64,000 nt of DNA from Meghimatium bilineatum (lineage: Eukaryota > Mollusca > Gastropoda > Stylommatophora > Philomycidae): assembly GCA_034231615.1 (NCBI GenBank), contig CM067309.1:40870681-40934680 (forward strand). Direction: 5' to 3'. Made by a program: the position numbers and the translations under genes. Shown here piece by piece: positions 54,013-63,615 of the stretch. Numbering within the stretch: position 1 is the first letter of the stretch; each line of letters begins with the position of its first letter. The notes beneath the pieces are model-generated. The model searched no databases and was not told where the DNA came from. It was given only the letters and a program-made list of their open reading frames with translations.

Positions 54013-54635
54013 GTATATTTGATCATATAACAATTCTAACAATATGGCAACCCTGGTAAATATACATTTTGTATATTCAATACACGACAAACGCGAAACA
54101 GACAGAGCTAGGTAGATACTCAGATACAGACAGAGCTAGGTAGATACTCAGATACAGGCATGCGAGGAAAATAGAAAATAACGTTATTGGAACACACTTT
54201 GTACAGAAAAACTAAATGTGAATTATAGGGGAAATAAATCTCCAATTAATGAAATTTTCTCCATTCTTGCAGGCTTTATCAGATTTCCATGGACATTGGA
54301 ATATCCGATTTCCATGGACGTCCGTGTTAGTTTAGTCGATTTATACTGAGGGTTAGCAGGATGCAAAACAATCTGTCACAATATGGTTTTAAAAGTTAGT
54401 GTGTCAATCATTTCTTCAAAGTTTCCCCCTTTTTCAATATGAGTTAGTCTAGTTCATTTTATACCCCTCCTCAACAGACCCTCTTTGGGATCTATTGATG
54501 TTGCAGTAAACCACATCAAACATAACTGTTACCATGTCTGATATTCAGCCCTAGCTTCGGATGGTCAAAAGAGGATGCATTTGCCATGGATTAACAGCGT
54601 ACATCAATATCTCTATTACTGGGAAACTTGTGTGA
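54013..54635. other. No gene seen
   Basis: A doubled 'CAGACAGAGCTAGGTAGATA' stretch lies near 54100-54150. A TTAGCAGGATGCA motif near 54355 may be a family B scrap. Confidence 0.4.
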
Positions 54636-54639
54636 TCTA

Positions 54640-55060
54640 CCTACAAGGTAATGCATGATTGCGTGGAAATAAACGAGCTGACACGCTGACCACCAACAAC
54701 ACAAGACAAACGTAAACTTGTGACAGCTGAAATGACATGTTTACGCAGAATCCTGGGAATATCGCTAAGAGACATAGTAAGAGACACAAAATCAGCAACG
54801 ACCCAATCTTGGAATATATCATTAGACAACACATCAAATAGTTTGCACACATCAGCAGACTACTACCAGACAGCATACCACAGCAAGCTATGCTACACAG
54901 ATACAGTGAAGGCAGACCTAGAGACGGACCACGAAAACGATGGACCACTGAAACAAAAGAGGCGACAAACTCCACACTATACTCAGCACACACGAGGGCC
55001 ATCACCAGACAACTCTTCTACCCCTGACGCTGAAAAGGCAACAAAGGGTTTAGCGAATAG
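54640..55060 (+). pseudogene. LINE C-terminal fragment
   Basis: Plus strand: 'MTAEMTCLRRILGISLRDIV' and 'RDTKS' (compare 'AEMRFLRRVLGISLRDR.RN'), then after a frame change 'ISRLLPDSIPQQAMLHRYSE', 'GRPRDGPRKRWTTETKEATN' and 'RAITRQLFYP'. Degraded by several frameshifts and stops. Upstream near 54655 'RGNKRADTL' resembles the RNase H 'GNERAD' motif but may be chance. Confidence 0.75.
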
Positions 55061-55085
55061 ATAGATAGATAGATAGATGGATGGA
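55061..55085. repeat. GATA/GATG microsatellite at the LINE 3' end
   Basis: A short run of TAGATAGA and GATGGATG directly after the LINE end. Confidence 0.85.
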
Positions 55086-55149
55086 TGGATGGATAGACAC
55101 TCTCCCTACAAAGACACATAAGGTGGACACATTGCATATAGATAAAGGT

Positions 55150-55652
55150 GAAATAGTAAAAGGAATACTGGATCGAATAGTGGAGAACGAAATACTGGAT
55201 CGCACAGTAGATAACAAAATACTGGATTGCATAGTAGATAACGAAATACTGGATCGAATAGTGGAGAACGAAATACTGGATCGCATAGTAGATAACGAAA
55301 TACTGGATCGCATAGTAGATAACGAAATAATGCATCGCATTGTGGATAACGAAATACTGGATAGCATAGTGGATAACAAAATAATGGATCGCATAGTGGA
55401 TAACGAAATAATGGATCGCATAGTGGATAAAATAATAATGGATCGCATAGTGGATAACAAAATAATGGATCGCATAGTGGATAACGAAATAATCGATCGC
55501 ATAGTAGATAACGAAATAATGGATCGCATAGTGGATAACGAAATAATGGATCGCATAGTGGAGAACGAAATAATCGATCGCATAGTGGATAACGAAATAA
55601 TGGATCGCATAGTGGAGAACGAAATAATCGATCGCATAGTGGATAACGTAAT
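55150..55652. repeat. 27-bp array, about 18 units
   Basis: Units of GATAACGAAATAATGGATCG plus CATAGTG. Variants are ATACTG for ATAATG, GAGAAC for GATAAC and ATCGATCG. The 27-bp period gives 9-residue repeats on both strands, so long frames are artefacts. Confidence 0.96.
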
Positions 55653-56220
55653 GACACTGGAGAAATCAGTAGTACAAAGACTGCAGGAATTTGGGAGGAG
55701 TGGAACAAGCAGAGAAGGGCAAAAGAGTGTTTGAATTAAGCGCATAAAATATCACACTTATCGCTACGAGAACGATAATCATATACATGGTCTACTCTTC
55801 ACCCTCTGCACAAAAAGACTGATCATATACCGGTTTTTTCCCAGAGTGAAATGGCGACACTGCTTAAATACTTGAAAAATTCACAGTAATCCTGCGTTAC
55901 TACGGGACTCATAAATCAATAAGGAAGACATTAGAATTCATCGTGTGTCCAAACCAGTCAGATTAAAAAAAAAATATTGTTTCCAAGGATATTCTAAAAA
56001 GAGATAATTGAAAAAATCAAACCGGTAAAAGTTGTGAATTCTACACATAAATAGATTCACAAGATATTTGAAGCAAGTTATTTTAAAACATGGCCGTGTT
56101 CACATCTTGGGGAAGTTTACTTGTTGTATAAACCAGTTTCCCGGTATTTTTGGGGGGCATTTTTATTACCTTTTTTATTAACAAAACCAGTTAGTTGAAT
56201 TATGTAACCGCTTGTTTCCT
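55653..56220. other. No gene seen
   Basis: No recognisable feature. Confidence 0.4.
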
Positions 56221-56221
56221 A

Positions 56222-56335
56222 GTATTTCTGCGTTTATTCTCAAACTACAGTGTATTCGCAGGATGTAGTCTGCAGAACTAAACGCGACGCGTCGAGGTTT
56301 ACAGCCTCGCTGCGATGTCTGAACAGAACATAACA
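56222..56335 (-). repeat. Retroposon family B, minus-strand fragment
   Basis: 'TTTCTGCGTTTATTCTCAAA', 'CGCAGGATGTAGTCTGCAGA', 'GGTTTACAGCCTCGCTGCGA'. Confidence 0.78.
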
Positions 56336-56754
56336 CCAGGAATTATAATTTTAGACTTTGACGTGTAGTCTAATTATGAATTATATCCGGTCTAGATCAC
56401 TGCTCCGAAACCGCCGGCAACGTGTCTACTGAGCGGTAAGAGCTTCTTGAATTGTAGTTATTTGTGAGTATATACCATTTGTGTGAATCAGGTTCTATCT
56501 TATGAATTAGTTTTGTTTACCGGCTTCACTCTGGCAAAAGTTGAGAGGGTTCTTTCACCTTAATGTGTCATAGTTTGCACAATCTTGAAGGAGGGCGGCT
56601 TGTCCTCATACACACTTTGCTGATGTGTCAATCAAAATGTGTGTATACATATGGCTGTGTAGTTTATTATGTTCAGTTCTCAGTCGAAATATGTCTGCTC
56701 TTGTCTATTTAGTACATGGTGGTCATCCCGTGAAATACCATATAATAAATATAT
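56336..56754. other. No gene seen
   Basis: No recognisable feature. Confidence 0.4.
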
Positions 56755-56925
56755 ATTCTTCTTCTTCAGCGTTCATTCTCAAGCTCCTGCTGGATCTCTC
56801 TTGTAGCAGGACCATGATACATTCTAGATTTCCAGCAGGATGTAGTCCAGAGAATGTAAATGCGTTGTGTCGACGTTTTATTTGCGCCAGTGGCCCGACA
56901 CATCCGTCTTCGGCGGGATAAATAT
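56755..56925 (-). repeat. Retroposon family B, minus-strand copy
   Basis: 'TCTTCTTCTTCAGCGTTCAT', 'CCAGCAGGATGTAGTCCAGA', 'CCCGACACATCCGTCTTCGG'. Same subfamily duplication as the 28.5-kb copy. Confidence 0.85.
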
Positions 56926-56989
56926 ATATATATATAATAAGGAAAATATAAAATGATTAAATAACAATTTTCGGTAAAGCAAAGACAGC

Positions 56990-57045
56990 ATGGAACGGAG
57001 ATACGTTTCGACTAAATTCCTTTATCAAGAGTTACCCAAAATAAT
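56990..57045 (-). repeat. Dispersed 'GATAAAGG...GTCGAAACGT' motif copy
   Basis: Minus strand: 'CTCTTGATAAAGGAATTTAG' then TCGAAACGTATC. Member of the motif family seen at 9.67, 52.44, 60.82 and 62.85 kb. Confidence 0.6.
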
Positions 57046-57149
57046 ATAATATAGCATGAATATATCATGAGGCTACATAGAATTATGTAGCTTAATGTAC
57101 ACTATTTGGTCAAGTACCACGAATACATCCTTGGAAAATGTACGCTACA

Positions 57150-57232
57150 TCGCCCACAACAGAGATGAGTTCATGTAAGTCATTGGGAAGACATTGTTCT
57201 GGAGAGAATTAGTCACATGACAACAATGTACA
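57150..57232 (+). pseudogene. LINE C-terminal tip
   Basis: Plus strand ends 'IGKTLFWRELVT' with a stop, followed by an ACAACAATG stretch. This is the 'KTTFWK.YVT' terminus, and only about 25 residues remain. Confidence 0.6.
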
Positions 57233-57364
57233 ATAACAGAAACATGATTATAGCAAAGAATAATAACAATACACGTATGGGGGCCGTACATAACAAGAGG
57301 ACGCAGACTATAAACCGTCCAAGACCAGTAAATGTTCATGCAAAACTTGACTTAATAATAAGGA

Positions 57365-57418
57365 AACCGGAGTGTTAACACTCTCAAATAAGGAACCCGG
57401 AGTGTTAACACTCTCAAA
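57365..57418. repeat. Two copies of the palindrome GAGTGTTAACACTC
   Basis: A 14-bp perfect palindrome at 57370-57383 and again at 57400-57413, inside a 30-bp tandem duplication (GGAACCCGGAGTGTTAACAC...). Confidence 0.9.
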
Positions 57419-57419
57419 G

Positions 57420-58125
57420 ATCAATAAGTCAGAATTGCGAAAATGTTCAAAATATCCGCCACATGATGAAACGCAACCATATCTTAATTCATCATTAAGT
57501 GCCGTCTCCGCAACGAAGGTTGGCTGCAACGTATCTCCAACATCTCCTGTCTCGGTGGTGCACTCTGCTAGACTGTAACCTGTCCATCGCGTGATGTTAC
57601 TCTCCCACTTGTATCTCTGCCTACCTCTAACTCGCTTCCCGTTGAGTTTACCCTCAAGTAAGGTCTTCAATAAAGTGGCATGTCTTTTAATGTGTCCAAA
57701 GTATTTTATTTGCCTGATCTTTATTTTTTCTCTTAGTAATTCTTTCTTCATGTTACGTGTTTTTAGCATCTCTTTGTTTGTTTTCTTCTCTTTCCATGAT
57801 GTTCTCCCTATTCTTCTATATACCCACATCTCAAAGGCATCAATTTTGTCTTCTAATTGTTTATTTAGTGTCCATGTTTCTGAGCCATACATTAAGATAG
57901 AATAGATGTAGCATTTTATAAATCTCATTTTAACTTGTTTGTAATTTGTTTAGATATTAATAATTTCCTCATGCCATAGAAGGTACTTTTAGCCATTCCT
58001 ATTCTCCTTTTAACTTCTGTTTCACATCTGCCATCATTTGTGACTATGTGTCCAAGATATTGATACTGTTTTACTTGTTGTAGTTTCTCTCCATGTATGT
58101 TTATGTTGTAGTTTCTCTCCATGTA
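57420..58125 (-). pseudogene. LINE C-terminal region, same lineage as 30.2-30.7 kb
   Basis: Minus strand from 58122: 'INIHGEKLQQVKQYQYLGHI', 'VTNDGRCETEVKRRIGMAKS', then, after one frame change near 57930, 'MRFIKCYIYSILMYGSETWT', 'LNKQLEDKIDAFEMWVYRRI', 'IRQIKYFGHIKRHATLLKTL', 'GKRVRGRQRYKWESNITRWT' and 'LQPTFVAETALND'. This is the standard order from the 'YLG' block through 'GSETW' and 'FGH' to the end. It is well preserved with few breaks. Truncated 5' at an array that multiplies the 'NINIHGEKLQ' codons. Confidence 0.9.
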
Positions 58126-58262
58126 TGTTTATGTTTTAGTTTCTCTCCATGTATGTTTATGTTGTAGTTTCTCTCCATGTATGTTTATGTTGTAGTTTCT
58201 CTCCATGTATGTTTATGTTGTAGTTTCTCTCCATGTATGTTTATGTTGTAGTTTCTCCATAT
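58072..58262. repeat. 28-bp array at the LINE 5' edge, about 7 units
   Basis: Units of TTGTAGTTTCTCTCCATGTA plus TGTTTATG. On the minus strand the unit is the LINE's own 'NINIHGEKLQ' coding stretch, but 28 bp is not a multiple of three, so the frame rotates from unit to unit. Confidence 0.93.
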
Positions 58263-58630
58263 CTTAATTAATGAATTCTTATTCCGTCTTTCTCTATTAT
58301 GACATTGTTGTCGGAATAACCGAAGTTATGTATGCCTCACCACTGCTTTTACAGCTATCTCTTTTATCGATCACAGATGTTATTTTGGGATGAGAAGAGA
58401 TCAACAGATAATACCATATCTTGCCAAAGCTGAGTTTTTCTTTGATCTGCTGGAAGCTTTCGATTATGTGAACCAAAAAACAAATAATTAGAAACAAGAA
58501 CCGCACAGTATTATCTATATTCTGAAGTAATATTCTAAAGTAATATTCTGAAGTAATATTCTAAAGTAATATTATAGTAAATAGAAGATGGTGTACGGGT
58601 GTACAATTTTTTCAAGGACACATTTTGATT
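58263..58630. other. No clear gene; weak RT scrap and a 16-bp repeat
   Basis: At about 58448-58470 the plus strand reads 'LLEAFDYVNQK', possibly a LINE RT motif A scrap. At 58520-58575 there are four copies of a ~16-bp unit with CTRAAGTAATATT. Confidence 0.35.
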
Positions 58631-58632
58631 AT

Positions 58633-58901
58633 GTACAAAAACATACAAATAAAAATATACAAGACATTTTCAATATTTCAACTTTAAGATTTTTTCAAGA
58701 AAAAAAAATAGAGAGCAAACAATAAAAACAGTAACTTGGACCATGGAATTTGTGCTGTTCAATGCCTGCGTTATAGTGGCTCTGTGATAGTACCATTGTG
58801 TTTGCTGTTTTTGTTTGTTCACTGTTAGTTTTGTATTTTCGTGATAAAGACCTTACTGTTGAAGCGTTGAAAATGTCTTCTATATGTTTTCGTAAACATA
58901 C
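58633..58901. mobile_element. Inverted-repeat (foldback-like) element with ~100-bp arms
   Basis: Left arm 58633-58732 and right arm 58803-58901 are inverted relatives. Both, in the left-arm sense, carry AAAACATAYA, AAGACATTTTCAA, TTCAACAGTAAGGTCTTTATCA-like and CAAACAAAAACAG blocks. The spacer is about 70 bp. A single arm of the same family lies at 13.27-13.37 kb. No coding capacity. Target duplications were not identified. Confidence 0.6.
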
Positions 58902-58983
58902 CACATAATCCGTTATTCTGTGTGATCTCTGTAAGACTACGACAAATCTTGTGTTCTACGTAAGTACTACTGCTTGTAAAGAA

Positions 58984-59108
58984 TAAGCGAAAGCTTTCGA
59001 CCGAATAAATAGACAGCAACTCTGGAGTATTCTAGAAAATTATGGAATAAAAGGAACATTATTAGACTGTGTAAAAGTCCAATACAAAGATAGGGAAAGT
59101 ACAGGTTG
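58984..59108 (+). pseudogene. LINE reverse transcriptase fragment around motif A
   Basis: Plus strand: 'AKAFDRINRQQLWSILENYG' and 'IKGTLLDCVKVQYKDRESTG', the motif A region (F-D) of a LINE RT. It compares directly with 'EKAFDRVDRNILWETLEIYN' at 11.3 kb. Only about 40 residues remain, and both sides are cut. Confidence 0.85.
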
Positions 59109-59124
59109 AACAAATGCAATCATT

Positions 59125-59318
59125 AACTGTCATATCCTACAGAGAGTCAGCGAGATCTGAAGCCATACTAATAGCATGTCTCATGTCATATCTAAAGGTG
59201 CAGATATCGAAGCCAAATTGTAAATCATTACACAGCACATTCCATTCCAGGGAATACATACTGTTAATTCTCAAGGAGATGACGTATAGCGGCAGAAGAA
59301 GAATATCGTTCCCACACG
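59125..59318 (+). repeat. Retroposon family B, plus-strand copy
   Basis: 'TCATGTCATATCTAAAGG', 'GCAGATATCGAAGCC', 'CACATTCCATTCCAGGGAAT', then GCAGAAGAAGAATATC tail. Confidence 0.72.
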
Positions 59319-59469
59319 ACTCTAATACTCAGTGGTTGTGTATAATTTTTTGTTGATGGCTCCTGCTCTGACGGGGGGTAATTATGCTGCCACTAGAAGA
59401 ATAGTGAGTGTCGAAATGAAGTAATCATGTAACTGAAATCTGCGAAATTTAATTACGTTTCTCAATGTT

Positions 59470-59862
59470 TTTCTGTGTTCGTTCTCACATTCCTGCAGAT
59501 TAGCAGGATGTAGTCCGGAGAACGGAATGCGTTGAGACATTTTTTACATCTTGGTTACAATATCTACGCCTTTAGACTCACCACATCCGACTTCAGCATA
59601 GCATGTGCACCAATGCAAAATACCGAAAAATCCACTTAATGGAGAATGTCTGGAAGACGATCACAGAATCAACCTCTTCCTGGGTAGAAAGGCATAAGCA
59701 AAGGTCATATACGGGATACAGGAATTTATCTGGAATCATGGTAGCATGTAGCTATGGATAGTGTTGTATGGACGGAAAAGATCTGGAATGTATGGGGTGA
59801 ACAACCAACCCTAACCCTCGAGATTTTCTAGTCACCTCTTATAACAAGAATGGCAGGTAAAA
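59470..59862 (-). repeat. Retroposon family B, minus-strand copy, longest
   Basis: 'GTGTTCGTTCTCACATTCCT', 'AGCAGGATGTAGTCCGGAGA', 'AATATCTACGCCTTTAGACT', 'CACATCCGACTTCAGCATAG', and at the far end 'GTCACCTCTTATAACAAGAA'. About 190 bp of unrelated sequence separates the last two blocks, so this copy is either longer or interrupted. Confidence 0.7.
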
Positions 59863-59884
59863 ATGTCTAGGCCTATACTCTTTT

Positions 59885-60132
59885 TACAACTTTCAGAAAT
59901 CAGTAATCTCTCTCACTTTCTCTCCTCTCTCTCAAAGACTCATTTGCTATTTCTCTTGTTCTCTTTTTTTCTCTTTCTCTCTCTCTCTCCATTATTTTTT
60001 CTCTCTCTCTCTTTGACTAGTTCTTTTCTCCCTTTCTTTCTATCTCTTTCTCTCTCCTTTCCCACTTTCTTTCCCTCTCTTTCTCTATCTATATATCTTT
60101 CTCTCTTTTCTCTCTTTTTTCTGTCTATTTCT

Positions 60133-60167
<35 letters not shown>

Positions 60168-60170
60168 AGT
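59885..60170. repeat. CT-rich polypyrimidine tract
   Basis: About 280 bp of CTCTCT/TTTCTCTC on the plus strand, ending in a pure (CT)n run at about 60137-60164. Such a tract could form triplex (H-DNA) structure. Confidence 0.93.
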
Positions 60171-60795
60171 TAATCTATTGAGTACTATGTTAATACTAAG
60201 ATCACGTATCTGTATTGTGAGACCAACATTGCGATCCATAAACTCGAGTCTATATTGGCTATATCATGACGAAAACCCATTAAAATATTGAACACCAAAG
60301 TACAGATAATCCTCTTTCAGAAATCTACGAAAATTAATTAAGTTTATTTATTGAACATTTTTTTTCCAGATATTTCTTTGAGACTGGTCTCTGTTAGAAA
60401 TATATTTTACAGATATATTTTTCTGTCTAATTTCCCTTCGGGCGGTACATTTCTAGTTATACGTTTCAATGGGCGTATGTTTCAGATGGGTTTTTTTTTT
60501 TAATACAAAGAAAGGATAATTCTCTGTGTAGATTTTTCAAGGTGTCATTCTAATGTTTATTTATGTAAAGAATTATCTCTGGAATCTGTGCCTTCGTTCT
60601 CATGTCCCAGCCGGTTTGTGATAGCTTTATCTCTCAGGTAGAAATAATTATGGTTTACTGTATTACACCCGAACAGCCATCATGAAATATGGTTTACTGT
60701 ATTTTACCATAACAGACAACCATTCTTGAAATATTACGATAAACAAAATTAGGTAGAAGTGTTACCACAATAAGACATAAAACAACATAACAACG
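60171..60795. other. No gene seen
   Basis: A doubled 'ATGGTTTACTGTATT' segment lies near 60650-60700. Nothing coding. Confidence 0.4.
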
Positions 60796-60860
60796 AGATA
60801 CAGAGACAAACAACGTTTCGACTTAAAAGCCTTCATCAGGACACACCAAAGACCACAGTA
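60796..60860 (-). repeat. Dispersed 'CCTGATGAAGGC...GTCGAAACGTTG' motif copy
   Basis: Minus strand: 'GTGTCCTGATGAAGGCTTTT' then AAGTCGAAACGTTGTTTG. It is the best-preserved copy of the family. The 9.67-kb copy matches it base for base over most of 'TGATGAAGGCTT.TTAGTCGAAAC'. Confidence 0.65.
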
Positions 60861-61180
60861 CAGCGAATCTTACATGGAAACAAACATGGCTATGATAGGG
60901 AAGAAAGTAAAGGAGAGGTAGCGAATAGATAACGGAGTAAGCAAAGATGGAGCAGCATGACAGGGAAAAGAGGATATAGGGAGAAGATGGTGGTAAGTGA
61001 GGAGGGGAAAGTGTACAGATAGAAGTGAGAGGTGAAAATAGATAAGATGTAATAGAAAATAAACTTGGATAAGATAAGATAAGATAAAAATACTTACCTC
61101 AAAAGTGGCAACAGGCAATGAGTATTACCGACATACAGTCGTAATGTAAGGGATGATCACAAGAAGATGGTACGAGAGAT
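60861..61180. other. Purine-rich stretch, no gene seen
   Basis: GGAGAAGATGG-type composition and an (AAGAT)n run at 61066-61085. Confidence 0.4.
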
Positions 61181-61182
61181 CA

Positions 61183-61235
61183 GATGAGAGAGAGAGAGAG
61201 AGGGAGAGAGGGAGAGAAAGAGGACAATACGGCAA
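61183..61235. repeat. GA microsatellite
   Basis: GAGAGAGA run with GGGAGAGA steps. Confidence 0.9.
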
Positions 61236-61334
61236 GGACAAACGATAGAGAAGAGACCACAGAGTACAAAGGACACAACGTCGGTAGAGAAAAATATATA
61301 GAGCAGAGGAGAGAGACAAGAACTAGGAGCAGAG

Positions 61335-61580
61335 AGTAGTAAGAACATAGTAGTACAAAGAACATAGTAGAAAGAACATAGTAGAAAGAACATAGTAGTA
61401 CATAGAACATAGTAGTACATAGAACATAGTAGTACATAGAACATAGTAGTACATAGAACATAGTAGTACATAGAACATAGTAGAAAGAACATAGTAGAAA
61501 GAACATAGTAGAAAGAACATAGTAGAAAGAACATAGTAGAAAGAACATAGTAGAAAGAACATAGTAGAAAGAACATGCAG
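61335..61580. repeat. 15/16-bp array, about 17 units
   Basis: GAACATAGTAGAAA (15 bp) and GAACATAGTAGTACATA (18 bp) subtypes, sorted in blocks: short type at both ends, long type in the middle. Confidence 0.95.
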
Positions 61581-61815
61581 TGATGATATATGCAGGTAAG
61601 ATAGTAAAATATATAGCAAATTTAAAAAAAGGTACTTACCTTCAGATACGATTTGTTGCAATGGTATGCTATGAGACGATTGAGCCAAAGGCAAGATTCG
61701 GAACATGATTTACTGGAGTACACCCAAACAGACAACCACGAAATATGATATATCCAGGATTTCAAGGATATATCCGTGAAATATGATTTATCTCAAAGAA
61801 AAGTCTCTGTTAGTA
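61581..61815. other. No gene seen
   Basis: No recognisable feature. Confidence 0.4.
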
Positions 61816-61817
61816 AC

Positions 61818-62002
61818 ATATGTTGGATGTAGTCCGGAGAATGAAATACGTTATGTTATGGTTTACAGCTCGGCTGAGATTTTCGCCGTCTTTCCGTCTG
61901 ATATATCAGACTATATAGGTGACTGTGACTCATGTGATGTCACAAACAATTCCACCCTCAATCCTTTTTAGTCACTTCTTATGACATTCATGGTAGGTCC
62001 TT
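61818..62002 (-). repeat. Retroposon family B, minus-strand copy
   Basis: 'GTTGGATGTAGTCCGGAGAA', 'ATGGTTTACAGCTCGGCTGA', and at the far end 'GTCACTTCTTATGACATTCA' with TGGTAGGT, so nearly the whole unit is present except the GAA tail. Confidence 0.82.
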
Positions 62003-62340
62003 CCTATAGTGTTTCTAATTTTGTTAGCTCCCCTTGCAGCACAGGCATCACAAAGCGTCTCTGGAAGAAAGGCCTTGTACAAAATATATCCTACATGCTA
62101 ATCCAAAAACAGCGTCACTTCGTGACGGTTTCAACATTTTCCGTGCTTTCCGTTGGTTTGAGAAACAAAATGACAAATGATCGGTCGCGCCAGCCACTGT
62201 AACTGACACTGTTTTGCGATCATCGCGCAGGACATACACTAGAGAATAATTTCTCCTAAAAAAAGTATGTACATTGTTTTCAAAGTTGGCTTGTACAGTA
62301 ACTATTTTGTGAGGAGAAATTATCTTTCAAAGATGATTTC
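62003..62340. other. No gene seen
   Basis: Contains 'TTCCGTGCTTTCCGTTGGTT', which is similar to a stretch near 26.36 kb. Confidence 0.4.
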
Positions 62341-62341
62341 C

Positions 62342-62545
62342 TGGCCGTCTGTACAGTGTTGATTTGCTGATCGTCTGTACATTGTTGATTTCCTGATCGT
62401 CTGTACAGTGTTGATTTCCTGATCGTCTGTACAGTGTTGATTTCCTGATTGTCTGTACAGTGTTGATTTCCTGATTGTCTGTACAGTGTTGATTTCCTGA
62501 TCGTCTGTACAGTGTTGATTTCCTGGCAGTCCGTACAGCGTGTTA
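62342..62545. repeat. 26-bp array, about 8 units
   Basis: Units of GTCTGTACAGTGTTGATTTC plus CTGATC. Confidence 0.95.
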
Positions 62546-62689
62546 TAATGTTTCTATCTGCAAAATTAAGCTTTCTCAAAGACTAATTGTGTTCACATCG
62601 CAAACTTGTGAGATCTCACTAAAACTGCGATCCAATCGACGAAAAGTGATGCCATTTGTAATGTAGTTTTACAAATGAATTCAAAAAAT

Positions 62690-62866
62690 ATTAAAACAAC
62701 GTTTCTACCACAGGCCTTTAACAAGCAGAGAATTATTAACTTATAAACTGAGTGGTAAATCAAATTTATTTATGTTGTTCATTAAGTGTTGTGTTTGTTG
62801 ATTTTTTTCTATCCATGTTTTGTGGTTTGTTCTCAAAAAGGTTTTGTGGTCGAAACGTCGACTTTG
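62690..62866. repeat. Inverted pair of the 'GAAACGT' motif
   Basis: 62697-62717 reads ACAACGTTTCTACCACAGGCC with CTTTAACAAG; the inverse form AAAGGTTTTGTGGTCGAAACGTC lies at 62838-62860. They form an inverted pair about 120 bp apart, as in the 58.6-58.9 kb element. Confidence 0.5.
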
Positions 62867-62869
62867 TGC

Positions 62870-63420
62870 GTTTCAAGTGATTAATAAACGTAAATTCTCC
62901 CATATATAAAAATCTCAGAAGTACTTTCATTTCTGTATTTATTTTGTGTGTTTACTGTTGTTTAACGTCACCGATAATCTTCAACTGTTTATTCACAAAT
63001 ACTAGAAGTTAGATCACATTGCTGACTGTTACTTTGGGAACACTAAAGAAGGATGAAAGACAATCTTCGTTATGTTTTCGCTGCTGTAACTATCCACACA
63101 TTTCTTGCAATAAAAGCATTGAGAACCATTGGTGTATTTGTAGTTATATTTGGTCAAAGGCACAGTAATCTGTATGTCCCATTTATTATAACACAATTAT
63201 GGGATATGGAGTTAGCTCTGCACTTGAAGGCACCACTTTAGATATCCTCGAAGACTTACGGCAGCTGGTGGGAGCAACATGTTGGTCAAGACTGTAAGGA
63301 TGAAATCTAATGTGTGATCTGATAAGGGCAAGTATTTGATAATTCTACTAAAGATATTATAATATTTGGAATCTAGGCCGAACAATCTCCGAAAGTGAAT
63401 ATCTCAATGCTCGTTCTAGT
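62870..63420. other. No gene recognised
   Basis: A 62-codon frame (63053-63241, starting 'MKDNLRYVFAAVTIHTFLAI') has no recognisable motif. Confidence 0.3.
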
Positions 63421-63423
63421 ATA

Positions 63424-63615
63424 TTCCTCTTCCGCGTTCATTCTCATATTCCTACCTTTAGCAGGATGCAATCCATAAAAAAATGTGTTATATCGTTGCT
63501 GATAACATTGTTTCCATATCTGCGACTTTCAGCACGATAAGATGTTGAGTCATTTGACTTTCTAAGTGGTTGGGAGTGACCATACCCATTTCTATCCCAC
63601 CTTAGTTGCGTTTTA
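63424..63615 (-). repeat. Retroposon family B, minus-strand copy
   Basis: 'TTCCGCGTTCATTCTCATAT', 'TTAGCAGGATGCAATCCATA', 'ATCTGCGACTTTCAGCACGA'. Confidence 0.78.

Noticed and set aside
54655-54690. RNase H 'GNKRAD' motif
   Set aside because: Only one six-residue match, without the other RNase H blocks upstream. It may be chance next to a genuine LINE end.
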